Notes: generated by a model not told the origin, from the sequence alone. Shown: positions 7,509 through 19,780, counted from the stretch's first letter. The stretch: DNA of 64,000 nucleotides from Bacteroidia bacterium (GCA_030427585.1 JAUIBW010000001.1:287046-351045), one strand, 5' to 3'. Translations and numbers: made by a program.

Positions 7509-10500
7509 TTATTTTTTCTTCTCTTCAGTTACTTTTTCTTTAGTCTTTAAACCAACTTTACGTACGGTATCATACATTACCGGAGTTGCAATAAATAGTG
7601 ACGAATAGGTACCTATAATCACACCGATAATTAATGAGAACATAAACCCTCTTAGTGGCACTGCGAAGACAAAGATTGCAATCAGTACCAATAATGTGGT
7701 TAAAGATGTATTTAAAGTACGACTTAACGTACTATTTAAAGCCCCATTAACATTTTTATCCAATGGTCTTCCAGTATGCTCGTTGAAGAATTCTCTAATT
7801 CTATCAAATACAACCACGGTATCATTTAACGAGTATCCTATTACAGTAAGTATAGCCGCAATGAACGCCTGATCAATTTCCATATTAAATGGCATAAACT
7901 TATAGGTCAACGAGAATATCCCTAGTACTATTAATACATCATGGAATACCGCCGCAACTGCTCCTAAACTAAATTGCCATCTTCTAAATCGTAGTAAAAT
8001 ATATAAGAAAACAACTATAAGAGAGGCTAGTACCGACCAGAATGCAGCTTGTTTTATATCATCTGCAATTGTTGGTCCTACTTTCATAGAATGCATAATA
8101 CCTACTTGCTTATCATCTCCACCATTAGCAAATTGATCATAAGTCAACCCATCTGTTAAATAAGGTTGTAAAGCTGTAAATAATTTGTTCGAAATTTCTG
8201 CATCTACCTCTTCACCGGTTTCATCAACTTTATACTTTGTTGTAATTTTTAATTGATTATTGGTTCCATAAGTCTTTGCCTGTGCACTTTCAAATGCTGC
8301 AACAAGATCTTTCTCCACAACAGTAGGGACAACATCTTTTGCAAAACGAACAGTATACGTTCTTCCTCCAACAAAATCCACACCTTGATCCAGACCATTG
8401 GTAAATAAAGAACCAATACCTGCAATGATAATGATACCAGAAATGATATAGGCAACTTTACGTTTCTTTAAGAAATCAATATTAATATTCTTAAATAAGT
8501 TTTTGGTAGCTCCAGTAGAAAAGGCCAACTCTTTACCATTTTTGCCGTAACCATCGATAAACAATCTGGTTACAAAAATTGCTGTAAATAAAGAAGTTAA
8601 AATACCTATTAATAGTGTAGTTGCAAAACCTTTAATTGGTCCGGTACCGATAACCAATAGGATAAGCCCTGTAAGACCTGTAGTGATATTGGCATCAAGT
8701 ATTGATGATAATGCATTACTAAATCCATCTTTAATAGCATCTACCTGAGATTTACCTTTCGCTAACTCTTCTCTAATTCGTTCAAATATTAATACATTCG
8801 CATCCACCGACATACCAATCGTTAATACGATACCTGCAATACCAGGAAGTGTTAATACTGCTTTTAATCCTGCTAATACTCCAAAAATGAATAGGATATT
8901 AACCACCAAAGCCACATCTGCAAAAAGCCCAGCTTTACCATAGTAAAATACCATCCAGATTAGAATTAATACTAATGCTATTGCAAAAGACATAATACCA
9001 CTATCAATAGCTTCTTGACCTAAAGATGGTCCTACTACCTCACTTTGTATAATATCTGCAGAAGCTGGTAATTTACCTGCTCTTAATACATTTGCCAAAT
9101 CTTGACCTTCTTCGATAGAAAAATCTCCGGTAATTTCACTTCTACCTCCACTAATTGCTCCCGTTGTTACACCTGGAGCAGAATATACTATATCATCTAA
9201 TACAACTGCTATCTGGCTGCTTTGATTAAAAGCACGGCCAGTCATTTCTTCCCATTTTTTAGCTCCTTTACCATCCATTTGCATGGTAACTGTTACTTTA
9301 CCTAATTGGTTATATTCTTGCCTTGCGTCTGTAATAACACCACCACTTAACTCTGGCTCATTATCTCTATTTCCTTTTATCGCATATAAATCTAAAAACT
9401 CAGAATCTTTTTCTGGTTTTCCCCACGCAAATTTCATAAAACGTTGCTCTACTGGTAATAAAGCTTTCACTTTAGGATCATTAAGATATGCCATAAATTG
9501 ATCTGCATTCTTCTTCTCTACAGTAGCTACTACTGGTCCTCCTTGTCTTCCTTGTCCTACAATTAAGTCAAATAATGGGTTTACCTGAGCTTCAATATCT
9601 GTAGAATCTTCTGCATCCTCTAATAGGTTTTCGATAGCTGCATCAGCATCAGTTGTTGTAGAATCAACTTTTGCCGTATCTACCTGAGTAGAATCTACTA
9701 CCGTTTCACTGGTTTCTGCAACTTTTTCTTTTATTTTATCTACACTTTCCAGCTCTTCTTTAATCAAATTATTGGCAGCAATAAGATGATTAAAAACTTC
9801 TTCCATCTTATATACGTCCCAAAATTCTAATTGAGCTGTACTAGTCACCAAGCTTTTTACTCTCTCTATGTCTTTAGCTCCAGGAAGTTCTACCAAAATA
9901 CGACCAGATTCACCTAAACGCTGGATGTTTGGCTGTGTAACCCCAAATTTATCGATACGTTTACGTAATACTTCGAATGCTGAAGTTACAGACTCATCTA
10001 TCTTACGTTTCAGAATAGGTTTAACCTGCTCATTGGTCATATCATAAGTGATATCATCACTTAAGTTTTTGTTTGCAAAAATATCTGGTGATGCTAATTT
10101 TGCATCCGGAATTTTTTCAAACTCGGTAAAGAAATCATCGATATAATTATTCTGGCTATTTTTCTGTACCTCATCCGTAGCAAGTAAAGCCTGATTAAAT
10201 GAAGGGTCTTTAGATTTATTGGCTAGCCCACTTAAAATATCTTTTACAGAGATTTGTAGAATAACATTAATCCCCCCTTTAAGGTCAAGCCCTTTATTAA
10301 GTTCTTTATCCTTTGCATCATTATAAGTAATACCAGCAAAAATTTCTTCTTTACCAATCGAATCTAGATAATTGCGCTCTGCTGTCTCCCTTAATTTTGA
10401 ATAATCTTTTACGCTCTCGGGATATTTTTGTTGTGCGTAAACTTCAGCTTCTTTTTCTTTTGTGTAGGCCATGTATGTATATGACAATTGGTAAATACAT

Positions 10501-10550
10501 ACCAAGCCAAATAAAATAGCAAATACCCTAACAAGTCCTTTATTTTGCAT
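7509..10550 (-). CDS. secDF: Fused protein translocase subunit SecDF
   Basis: A 1,013-residue single-chain SecD-SecF fusion, the usual form in Bacteroidota. It is an RND-type membrane protein that uses the proton gradient to pull secreted proteins across the inner membrane. Visible: first membrane segment at about 7-27, the D1 motif GLDLKGG at 87-93, an acidic Ser/Thr-rich insert at about 275-320, SecD helices with GMSVDANVLIFERIREEL, the SecF D4-type motif GVDFVGGRTY, and GYSLNDTVVVFDRIRE near the end. The C-terminal tail is rich in Lys and Glu. A CAAATCTA box at 10567 (TAGATTTG on the minus strand) may be its -7 element. Confidence 0.97.
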   Translation of the reverse strand: MQNKGLVRVFAILFGLVCIYQLSYTYMAYTKEKEAEVYAQQKYPESVKDYSKLRETAERNYLDSIGKEEIFAGITYNDAKDKELNKGLDLKGGINVILQISVKDILSGLANKSKDPSFNQALLATDEVQKNSQNNYIDDFFTEFEKIPDAKLASPDIFANKNLSDDITYDMTNEQVKPILKRKIDESVTSAFEVLRKRIDKFGVTQPNIQRLGESGRILVELPGAKDIERVKSLVTSTAQLEFWDVYKMEEVFNHLIAANNLIKEELESVDKIKEKVAETSETVVDSTQVDTAKVDSTTTDADAAIENLLEDAEDSTDIEAQVNPLFDLIVGQGRQGGPVVATVEKKNADQFMAYLNDPKVKALLPVEQRFMKFAWGKPEKDSEFLDLYAIKGNRDNEPELSGGVITDARQEYNQLGKVTVTMQMDGKGAKKWEEMTGRAFNQSSQIAVVLDDIVYSAPGVTTGAISGGRSEITGDFSIEEGQDLANVLRAGKLPASADIIQSEVVGPSLGQEAIDSGIMSFAIALVLILIWMVFYYGKAGLFADVALVVNILFIFGVLAGLKAVLTLPGIAGIVLTIGMSVDANVLIFERIREELAKGKSQVDAIKDGFSNALSSILDANITTGLTGLILLVIGTGPIKGFATTLLIGILTSLFTAIFVTRLFIDGYGKNGKELAFSTGATKNLFKNINIDFLKKRKVAYIISGIIIIAGIGSLFTNGLDQGVDFVGGRTYTVRFAKDVVPTVVEKDLVAAFESAQAKTYGTNNQLKITTKYKVDETGEEVDAEISNKLFTALQPYLTDGLTYDQFANGGDDKQVGIMHSMKVGPTIADDIKQAAFWSVLASLIVVFLYILLRFRRWQFSLGAVAAVFHDVLIVLGIFSLTYKFMPFNMEIDQAFIAAILTVIGYSLNDTVVVFDRIREFFNEHTGRPLDKNVNGALNSTLSRTLNTSLTTLLVLIAIFVFAVPLRGFMFSLIIGVIIGTYSSLFIATPVMYDTVRKVGLKTKEKVTEEKKK

Positions 10551-10725
10551 TGTTAATTATTTTGGTCAAATCTATTAAAACGAGTACTAACAATATTCCT
10601 TTTTAGATCTGACAATTATTTTTTATTATTTAATACTATATGATTGAGTTTTATCATAGTACCGACAAAAGCTCAATTTTAAAATACGGTAGTTTTTAGG
10701 AATTTCTTAAAAGCTTAGAATCCAA

Positions 10726-11346
10726 TCAAGAAATTGGTCCAGCTCTTACTTCTGGAATGTTATATGAAATATGGTCTATTGCAATTGCAATATTTGTATT
10801 TACTTTTTGGGCTACTTTTACAAGCCTATCTATATCATCGATATCAATTCCTTTAACAAAACTAAACAAGTTAGAACCAGAATATCCATCATGTTTATGT
10901 TTTACTTCTAAAACATACTTTCCATTAAAGTCAGCATCAAAATCTGTATTTTTCTGGATTTCATAAACATCGAGATTATAGTCTTGAGAATTTTTATTTA
11001 AAGGAAACTGATCATCATTTTCGTTTTGGTCATAAAAAACATGATCAAGGGCGACATCTTGTGCTTCAGAAAGTATTTTTTTTATATACTCTACATCTGC
11101 ATCACTATAATAAGCAATTTTGAGCTTGCCATTTTTTAGTCCTTTTGATATCCTTGTGTGCTGCACTCCTATAGATTGCAGTTGTTTTTTTACAAGTGTT
11201 ATCGCATTTTGGGCTTCAACAGAAGTAACCTCATTATTAACAAACTCTAATACAATTTCTTGATTTGGCACTACGGTTTGTTGCTGGATAACAACAAGTG
11301 TTGCTAAAGCAGAAATTAAAATCCCGAAATACCATTTTTTCTTCAT
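10726..11346 (-). CDS. Membrane-anchored or secreted protein, unknown
   Basis: A 206-residue protein with one N-terminal hydrophobic stretch (about residues 5-24, no lipobox), probably a signal anchor, followed by a soluble mixed alpha/beta region with Asp-rich loops. I recognise no family with certainty. It lies between secDF and mdh on the same strand. The segment around residues 40-80 (repeated VxxxQNAI...KKQLQSIGV...) has the size and feel of a small alpha/beta fold, but I would not name it. Confidence 0.7.
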   Translation of the reverse strand: MKKKWYFGILISALATLVVIQQQTVVPNQEIVLEFVNNEVTSVEAQNAITLVKKQLQSIGVQHTRISKGLKNGKLKIAYYSDADVEYIKKILSEAQDVALDHVFYDQNENDDQFPLNKNSQDYNLDVYEIQKNTDFDADFNGKYVLEVKHKHDGYSGSNLFSFVKGIDIDDIDRLVKVAQKVNTNIAIAIDHISYNIPEVRAGPIS

Positions 11347-11542
11347 GCGGCAAATATAAAAAAATTAAAACTGCATTTCTAAAGTCTTCAAATAAATATC
11401 TATTACAATCTTCGAACATCAAAACGTATTAGTTTCAATTTTGGTATTTATCACTATCCCAAAAACATCAAAACCAAGGTTTGTATTACCATAAAAACTT
11501 CATTAATCCAGAGAAAATCATATTTCTACACTACCGTAAAAC

Positions 11543-11571
11543 AATAAGAGCTGCATAAAGCAGCTCTTATT
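11543..11571 (-). terminator. Terminator hairpin after mdh
   Basis: AATAAGAGCTGC and GCAGCTCTTATT form a perfect 12-bp stem with a 5-base loop, 22 bp past the mdh stop. On the minus strand it is followed by GTTTTACGG, a weak T-run. Confidence 0.75.
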
Positions 11572-11592
11572 AAACTTATTTACAAGGCTATA

Positions 11593-12519
11593 TTATAACT
11601 CTAATAATCCATTTGTTTTCTTAACACCTTCAGCACTTTCTGCAAGTTTAGCTTTTTCTGCATCGTTAAGTTCTATTTCAACAATCTTTTCGATTCCATT
11701 TTTACCTAATACGACTGGCGCACCGATACAAAGATCATTTAATCCATATTCTCCTTCTAATAAGGTAGAACAAGGGAAAATTTTCTTTTGATCACAGGCG
11801 ATTGCTTGTACCAATCCAGATACTGCAGCTCCTGGAGCATACCATGCAGATGTCCCTAATAATTTGGTTAATGTAGCTCCACCAACTTTAGTATCTGCTG
11901 CTACTTGTTCTAGTCTTTCTTCCGAAATAAATTCTGAAACTGGTACACTATTTCTTGTAGCCAATCTTGTTAATGGCACCATACCTTTATCGCTATGACC
12001 ACCAATTACCATTCCGTCGACATCAGAAATAGGAGCACCTAATGCTTCTGCTAATCTGTACTTAAAACGAGCACTATCTAAAGCACCACCCATACCTATA
12101 ATTCTATTTTTAGGAAGATTGGTTGTTTTATGTACTAAATAGGTCATTGTATCCATAGGATTACTAACCACAATAATAATTGCATTAGGAGAGTGCTCTA
12201 TCAAACTTGAAGATACTGTTTTAACAATCCCCGCATTAATACCAATTAACTCTTCTCTTGTCATTCCTGGTTTACGGGGAATTCCTGAGGTAATTACAGC
12301 AATATCACTTCCTGCAGTTTTAGAATAATCTCCTGTAGTACCTGTGATTTTGGTATCAAACCCGTTTAAAGAAGCAGTTTGCATGAGATCCATCGCTTTT
12401 CCTTCTGCATATCCTTCTTTAATATCTAACACTACTACTTCTGAAGCAAAATTCTTTATTGCTATATATTCAGCGCAACTAGCACCTACTGCACCAGCTC
12501 CTACTACTGTAACTTTCAT
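11593..12519 (-). CDS. mdh: Malate dehydrogenase (NAD-dependent)
   Basis: A 308-residue LDH-like malate dehydrogenase that interconverts malate and oxaloacetate in the TCA cycle. The Rossmann motif VVGAGAVGASCAEYIA is at residues 4-19, the substrate-binding arginines are in SGIPRKPGMTREELIGIN, VVSNPMDTMTYL precedes the catalytic loop, and the active-site His lies in VIGGHSDKGMVPL. The substrate Arg pair after PRKPGM favours malate over lactate. It forms its own unit, with a terminator downstream. Length is normal for the bacterial LDH-type group. Confidence 0.96.
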   Translation of the reverse strand: MKVTVVGAGAVGASCAEYIAIKNFASEVVVLDIKEGYAEGKAMDLMQTASLNGFDTKITGTTGDYSKTAGSDIAVITSGIPRKPGMTREELIGINAGIVKTVSSSLIEHSPNAIIIVVSNPMDTMTYLVHKTTNLPKNRIIGMGGALDSARFKYRLAEALGAPISDVDGMVIGGHSDKGMVPLTRLATRNSVPVSEFISEERLEQVAADTKVGGATLTKLLGTSAWYAPGAAVSGLVQAIACDQKKIFPCSTLLEGEYGLNDLCIGAPVVLGKNGIEKIVEIELNDAEKAKLAESAEGVKKTNGLLEL

Positions 12520-12605
12520 GGTATATTTTTTTGAATGTAATTAAACTTATTTATTTCGCGAAAATACGAATTCTTTGATGAATTAATTAACAAATAGAGT
12601 GTTAA

Positions 12606-13607
12606 TTACCAGCCAAAATTAAGTCCTAAAGAAAGGTTATTATAGTTTTGTAATGTATAATCCAGATTAGCTCTAAAAATACCAAATTGTACTTTTGCTC
12701 CAATTGAAGCTTTAACCCCTCTTGTTTTGTTTTTTACACTTATTGGATCTATTACCGTTTGTGATGTAAGTGGTCCATTCTGGATTTGATAGGTCCCTAG
12801 TAAATCTGCATTACTCGAACCAAAATAATACCCTAGTCCTCCATAAAAGTTTAAAACCGGTAATTTGGTAGACACAATACCTGTGATCAACCATGAATTA
12901 GTATTTAAGCGTACTTCCTGATCTGCTCCTTCTATCCCACTACTGGCATTAATATCATAAAAACCTTTTACATTGGTATATCCTAATAAGGCAGATAGTC
13001 TAACGGGCCATCTTTTTAGCGGAAAAACCCAATCGGTAAACTCATGCTGAAAAGCAACACCATACAGTTGTATTTCTGCATCTTGTACTGCTTTGATCCT
13101 TGGTAAAAACCTAAGTTTTATTTCGGTACTTTTTATCAATCCCATTGACCCTTGAAGAAATCCGCTTGGTAAAGAGCCAATTTCAGAGTCTCCAATACCA
13201 TCTGGTAAGATGACTTCTAGCTCTGTTATTTGTCCTCGATTTATTACTACTGTTATTTCTTCTCGATTTACACCCAATGCATTTGCAACACTCTGACTGG
13301 TTTGCCCATTCCTAAATGTTAAATCGGTATATTCCTGTGTATTTAGAATAAAAGATTGTTTTTCTTCTCTTACAAAAGAAAGGTTACCTACAATCCCAGC
13401 TTCAAAATGCCATAGTTTCTTTGTTTCTGCTGTATTATACCAACCATTAGACATAGCATTTACCAAAGATTCTCCTGCAGATGCAAAATAATCTTCACTA
13501 AATCTCTGGGCATTTTCAATTCCTATTTCAAGAATTTGATCGATATCTGTTTGCGAAAACGTAACATGACCTAGAAGTAATGCCAACAGCAAAGTACATT
13601 TTTTCAT
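12606..13607 (-). CDS. DUF6588 family outer-membrane beta-barrel-like protein
   Basis: About 333 residues from the ATG at 13607; I prefer this start because it begins directly with a signal peptide (MKKCTLLLALLLGHVTFSQ), while the in-frame ATG at 13634 adds nine non-signal residues. The mature protein contains alternating polar/hydrophobic strands rich in Gly and aromatic residues and ends in LSLGLNFGW, a terminal aromatic typical of outer-membrane barrels. The sequence fits DUF6588. It is likely an outer-membrane protein of unknown function. It lies between gyrB and mdh on the same strand. Confidence 0.75.
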   Translation of the reverse strand: MKKCTLLLALLLGHVTFSQTDIDQILEIGIENAQRFSEDYFASAGESLVNAMSNGWYNTAETKKLWHFEAGIVGNLSFVREEKQSFILNTQEYTDLTFRNGQTSQSVANALGVNREEITVVINRGQITELEVILPDGIGDSEIGSLPSGFLQGSMGLIKSTEIKLRFLPRIKAVQDAEIQLYGVAFQHEFTDWVFPLKRWPVRLSALLGYTNVKGFYDINASSGIEGADQEVRLNTNSWLITGIVSTKLPVLNFYGGLGYYFGSSNADLLGTYQIQNGPLTSQTVIDPISVKNKTRGVKASIGAKVQFGIFRANLDYTLQNYNNLSLGLNFGW

Positions 13608-13639
13608 AAGATTTGGGTTTAATAGGCATTGCAATATAA

Positions 13640-13671
13640 AAAAAATCCGCTATACCTATTATATAGCGGAT
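13640..13671 (-). terminator. Terminator after gyrB
   Basis: ATCCGCTATA and TATAGCGGAT pair around a 7-base loop; on the minus strand the stem is followed by a run of T (A-run 13636-13644 on the plus strand). It lies 25 bp past the gyrB stop. Confidence 0.85.
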
Positions 13672-13695
13672 CTTAAATATAACTCTAAGCTATTG

Positions 13696-15648
<1,953 letters not shown>

Positions 15649-15676
15649 TTAATTATTTTATTTTTTTGACAACAAA

Positions 15677-15705
15677 CAAAGATAAAAAAAGAGTAAAAGG
15701 ATCAA
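15677..15705 (-). promoter_or_regulatory. Bacteroidota-type promoter for gyrB
   Basis: On the minus strand TTG (15705-15703) is followed after 18 bases by TATCTTTG (15684-15677), matching the TTG / TAnnTTTG consensus of the primary sigma factor in this phylum. The -7 box lies about 40 bases before the gyrB ATG. Confidence 0.6.
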
Positions 15706-16074
15706 AGAGTTTTCTCAAGAAGGATTTAACGAGTTATCAACAATTAGTTAAGAATAGTACTAGAAAAACAAAAAACGCTCTTAAAAACGATAAAAATGCC
15801 CTTAAAATGAATTTAAGATTTATTTATATTCTAGAAGGAAGATTTCAATTTGCAAAATCTGTAGTATTTATTACAGTAAATTATAAGTAGTATAAATCAT
15901 ACCCCAAATACATATGCCAAAAACAAATAGTTATTACACAAACCTTATCAGTTTATACCCTATAATTAACATTTTATTTACTAAAACGACATGTTTATGT
16001 AAAAGAAATTAATTTTTAGAATGTTGCCTCTATATTTGATAATAACATTTTTATACAAACTTAATATAACAATT
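15706..16074. other. Intergenic stretch between gyrB and the astacin gene, nothing recognised
   Basis: About 370 AT-rich bases between two divergently oriented genes. There is a Lys/Asn-rich open frame at 15666-15890, but it overlaps the gyrB promoter and has the composition of random AT-rich sequence. I see no RNA gene, repeat or clear promoter in it. Confidence 0.5.
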
Positions 16075-17103
16075 ATGAAAATTAAAAAAATTAATATACT
16101 CAAAACCATTACATTGAGTGCGGTATTACTTTTTGCTTCTTGTCAAAAAGAAAACATTGATGAGAGCACAAATGCAAACTTACCATCGACAACTGGAAAA
16201 ACTATTGAAAAATATTTTCAGGGAGACTTGGTAACTGTTGAAGACATAGGTAATGGAGAATTTCTCTACAACTCAGATATTATTCTTTCTGAAAAAATGT
16301 TATCAGACGCTCCTCCTGCTCCTTTTGATCCAAAAGCTGCCCCAAGTGCTGCTGAAGCAGATCAAAAACTAGCTTTATGGGGTTCTACTAATAAATGGCC
16401 AAACAATACCGTAGTTTATGTGCTTGGAAACCTAAATAGTAATTTACGCAGCAATCTTAATGAAGCCTTTAGACGATGGACCAGTAAAACTAACATCAAA
16501 TTTAAGGAAAGAACCAATGAGTCTTACTATGTAACTATCTATGAATCTACCAATGTTTGTTCTGGATGTGGTAGAGCATCTTTTGGTGTACAGGGAACTA
16601 GAGGAACTGTACAATTAGGATATAGAGCTAGTGCTAGTCTTATAGCTCACGAATTAGGGCACACGCTTGGGTTTGTTCATGAGCAAACAAGATCAGACAG
16701 AGATAATTATGTTATCATAAAGTGGGATAATATCCAATCGGGAATGGAGGGCAATTTTAGAAAAAGTTCAAGTGCGCAATTATTAACCAGAAAATTCGAT
16801 ATTAACTCTATAATGATGTATCATCCTTATGGTTTTTCTAAGAATGGTCAACCAACAATTACCTTGCTTAATGGTCAAACATATAATGGGGCTCAAAAAA
16901 CTATATCCCCATTAGATATAGAAGGAACCAACAAAGCATATCCATCAGACAATAATCCCAATCCTAGTGACCCTTGTGCAGGTGTACTTCCTTGGTCTTC
17001 GGGACAATCATATACTACAGGAGATAAAGTAACTTACGCTGGTTATTTATACACTTTACAAAGTAACAATAGATGGCTTCGTGGAGGAAGATGTAGCAAC
17101 TAA
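16075..17103 (+). CDS. Astacin-like (M12A) zinc metalloprotease lipoprotein with C-terminal chitin-binding-like domain
   Basis: About 342 residues from the ATG at 16075, chosen because it starts directly at the lipoprotein signal (lipobox LLFASC, Cys 23). The catalytic domain carries the full astacin zinc signature, HELGHTLGFVHEQTRSDRD, and the Met-turn SIMMYHPYGFS, so it should be an active surface or secreted endopeptidase. A C-terminal module after a Pro/Asn linker (CAGVLPWSSGQSYTTGDKV, then YAGYLYTLQ) resembles a CBM5/12 chitin-binding domain, with two flanking cysteines. A cell-surface or exported scavenging enzyme is likely. It stands alone with its own terminator. Confidence 0.88.
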   Translation: MKIKKINILKTITLSAVLLFASCQKENIDESTNANLPSTTGKTIEKYFQGDLVTVEDIGNGEFLYNSDIILSEKMLSDAPPAPFDPKAAPSAAEADQKLALWGSTNKWPNNTVVYVLGNLNSNLRSNLNEAFRRWTSKTNIKFKERTNESYYVTIYESTNVCSGCGRASFGVQGTRGTVQLGYRASASLIAHELGHTLGFVHEQTRSDRDNYVIIKWDNIQSGMEGNFRKSSSAQLLTRKFDINSIMMYHPYGFSKNGQPTITLLNGQTYNGAQKTISPLDIEGTNKAYPSDNNPNPSDPCAGVLPWSSGQSYTTGDKVTYAGYLYTLQSNNRWLRGGRCSN

Positions 17104-17143
17104 GTTAGTCTATATCATCTAAAAAAAGAATTGAATTTGTAAA

Positions 17144-17175
17144 GAAGGCTACAAAAATGATTGTAGCCTTCTCTT
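17144..17175 (+). terminator. Terminator after the astacin gene
   Basis: GAAGGCTACAA and TTGTAGCCTTC form a perfect 11-bp stem with a 6-base loop, followed by a short CTCTTGG stretch; the T-run is weak. Confidence 0.65.
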
Positions 17176-17201
17176 GGTTTAATTTTTGACATATGATAGA
17201 C

Positions 17202-17232
17202 AAAACCCTAAGAAAATATTCTCAGGGTTTTA
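17202..17232 (-). terminator. Terminator after asnB
   Basis: AAAACCCT...AGGGTTTT with an inner AGAA/TTCT pairing around AATA. On the minus strand the right arm ends in TTTTG. It lies about 45 bp past the asnB stop. Confidence 0.65.
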
Positions 17233-17277
17233 ATCTCAATTAACTCAACTTTCAGCTAAAATAAACTGTAATTTTTA

Positions 17278-18957
17278 TCATATAGTAACATCATCATAAG
17301 CTTCTTCATGTACATTAGCAATGGCTCTACCACTTGGGTCATTCATATTTTTAAAGGCCTCATCCCATTCTAGAGCAATTTTTGTACTGCATGCTACCGA
17401 TGGTTCTTGAGGAACACTTAATGCTGCTGTATCACTAGGGAAATGCCCTTCGAAAATAGTTCGATAGTAAAATTCTTCTTTGTTTTGAGGTGTTTGTATT
17501 GGGAATCTAAAATGTGCATTCTCCATTTGTTCATCTGTAACTTCTACCTCAACAATTTCTTTTAATGTATCAATCCAACTATATCCTACTCCATCAGAGA
17601 ATTGTTCTTTTTGCCTCCAGACTACACTTTCTGGTAAATATGATTCAAAAGCCTTACGAATAACCCATTTTTCCATTCTTTCCCCATTGATCATTTTATC
17701 TTTTGGGTTAATTCTCATTGCAACATCCATAAACTCTTTATCCAAAAACGGAACTCGTCCTTCAATTCCCCATGCGGCAAGCGATTTATTTGCTCGTAAA
17801 CAATCATACATATGTAATTTATTGAGTTTACGTACAGTTTCTTCATGAAATTCTCTTGCATTTGGTGCTTTATGAAAATATAAATACCCTCCAAAAATCT
17901 CATCAGCTCCTTCTCCCGACAGAACCATCTTTACTCCCATAGATTTAATAACTCTAGCCATCAAATACATTGGAGTCGAAGCTCTTATTGTAGTAATATC
18001 ATAGGTCTCTAAATTATAGATTACATCTTTTATTGCATCGAGACCTTCTCGAATAGTAAATTTTATTTCGTGATGTATAGTTCCTATATGATCGGCTACT
18101 TTTTGTGCAGCTTTCAAATCTGGCGAACCTTCTAATCCAACAGAAAACGAATGTAATTTTGGCCACCATGCATCTTTAGTGTCATCAGATTCTATTCGTT
18201 TTTCAGAATATTTTTTTGCTATAGCAGAGGTTACTGAAGAATCTAATCCACCAGATAACAACACTCCATAAGGAACATCAGACATTAATTGTCTATGAAC
18301 AGCAGCCTCTAAAGCATCTCTTAGTTCATCAATACTCGTTTGATTTTCCTTCACAGTTTCATAATCAGACCAATCTCTAATATACCATTTCTTTGGCTCC
18401 TTTTCTTGACTTGATAAATAATGACCAGGAGGAAATAATTCTATTTTGGCACAAACTCCTTCGAGAGCTTTTAACTCAGACGCCACATAGAAAGTACCGT
18501 TTTGATCCCACCCCATATAAAGAGGAATAATCCCCATATGATCTCTAGCAATGAAATACGTATTCTTTTCTACATCATATAGCGCAAAAGCAAAAATACC
18601 GTTAAGATCGTCTAAGAAATCTACACCTTTTTGTTCATATAGTGCTAAAATTATCTCACAATCAGATTCTGTTTGAAAATCATAAGTCCCTTTAAATTGC
18701 TTACGTAGTTCCCTGTGATTATAAATTTCCCCATTAGCTGCCAGTACTAATTTATTATCTGCACTAAACAATGGTTGTTTACCAGAAACCGGATCTACTA
18801 TAGCCAATCTTTCATGTGCTAGTATTGCATTTTTGCTGGAGAATATACCACTCCAATCCGGGCCTCTGTGTCTAATTTTTCTTGACATCTCAAGTAATTG
18901 AGGTCGTAACCTCTCTGAATCTTGCTTTATATCAAAAGCACAAACAATTCCACACAT
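17278..18957 (-). CDS. asnB: Asparagine synthase B, glutamine-hydrolysing
   Basis: A 559-residue class II glutamine amidotransferase plus synthetase. After Met removal the N-terminus begins with the nucleophile Cys (MCGIVCAFD), followed by the RHRGPDWSGI and NGEIYNHREL blocks of the glutaminase domain (to about residue 160). The synthetase domain has the ATP pyrophosphatase loop VLLSGGLDSSVTSAIA and the GEGADEIFGGYLYFHKAP active-site segment. It makes asparagine from aspartate, ATP and glutamine. Length and motifs fit the AsnB family of about 550-590 residues. Monocistronic. Confidence 0.96.
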   Translation of the reverse strand: MCGIVCAFDIKQDSERLRPQLLEMSRKIRHRGPDWSGIFSSKNAILAHERLAIVDPVSGKQPLFSADNKLVLAANGEIYNHRELRKQFKGTYDFQTESDCEIILALYEQKGVDFLDDLNGIFAFALYDVEKNTYFIARDHMGIIPLYMGWDQNGTFYVASELKALEGVCAKIELFPPGHYLSSQEKEPKKWYIRDWSDYETVKENQTSIDELRDALEAAVHRQLMSDVPYGVLLSGGLDSSVTSAIAKKYSEKRIESDDTKDAWWPKLHSFSVGLEGSPDLKAAQKVADHIGTIHHEIKFTIREGLDAIKDVIYNLETYDITTIRASTPMYLMARVIKSMGVKMVLSGEGADEIFGGYLYFHKAPNAREFHEETVRKLNKLHMYDCLRANKSLAAWGIEGRVPFLDKEFMDVAMRINPKDKMINGERMEKWVIRKAFESYLPESVVWRQKEQFSDGVGYSWIDTLKEIVEVEVTDEQMENAHFRFPIQTPQNKEEFYYRTIFEGHFPSDTAALSVPQEPSVACSTKIALEWDEAFKNMNDPSGRAIANVHEEAYDDVTI

Positions 18958-19217
18958 ATTCTTCTGTTTCTATTATTTTGAAAGATCAAAGGTTGATTTA
19001 TAGTTACAAAATAAAAACAATAAAAACAATAAAGCTTACATATTAAAACAATAAATACAACAAACTATAACAAAAAGAAACTTTATAAAGGATATATCCT
19101 TATGTATACTACCAAACTGTTATCTCAAACATTTAACACAATTTATAGACTCGATTAACATTTCAATTGTAAGTTCAACAATATCTTTACGTCTGTCATA
19201 AAAATTAAAATCAAATT

Positions 19218-19751
19218 ATGAAAAAATCACTCGTATTAGTTATTATTATGTTTTTGGGTACATTATCAAGTGTAAACGCTCAAAAATTTGCAGGACTACA
19301 GAAAAGTCCGACCGATATTTCTTATGCTAAGAAAGATAGAAATGCCAAGCCAGAAATTAAAGTTGTCTATAGCCGTCCACAAAAAAAAGGGCGTAAAATT
19401 TTTGGTAGTTTAGCTGCGTATGACAAAGTATGGAGAACTGGTGCCGATGAAGCTACCGAAATTAGATTCTTTCAAGATATAAAAATGGGAGATAAAACTA
19501 TTAAGGCAGGCACGTATTCATTATTCACTATTCCGGGTGAAAAAGAATGGACTATTATTATAAATTCTGACCTAAATAGCTGGGGAGCTTACTCCTATGA
19601 CAAAAGTAAAGATGTCGCTAGAATTAATGTTCCGGTTGGAAGTGGTGATGAATTAGAAGTTTTTTCTATAGCTTTCAAAAAAGTAGATAAAGGATATCAC
19701 ATGGTAATGGGATGGGATACTACTCGTGTAGAAGTACCTTTTTATTTATAA
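19218..19751 (+). CDS. DUF2911 family secreted protein
   Basis: A 177-residue protein with a signal peptide (MKKSLVLVIIMFLGTLSSVNAQ) and one DUF2911 domain: KPEIKVVYSRPQKKGRKIFG, YDKVWRTGADEATEIRFF, IKAGTYSLFTIPGEKEWTII and LNSWGAYSYD are the family's conserved blocks. The function of the family is unknown; it is very common in Bacteroidota. It stands alone, and is followed by a strong terminator. Confidence 0.92.
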   Translation: MKKSLVLVIIMFLGTLSSVNAQKFAGLQKSPTDISYAKKDRNAKPEIKVVYSRPQKKGRKIFGSLAAYDKVWRTGADEATEIRFFQDIKMGDKTIKAGTYSLFTIPGEKEWTIIINSDLNSWGAYSYDKSKDVARINVPVGSGDELEVFSIAFKKVDKGYHMVMGWDTTRVEVPFYL

Positions 19752-19780
19752 CAAAGAATTTACAATTTAATTCATAAAAA

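Noticed and set aside
15666..15890. 74-codon plus-strand ORF upstream of gyrB
   Set aside because: Lys/Asn-rich composition of random AT-rich DNA, and it overlaps the predicted gyrB promoter.
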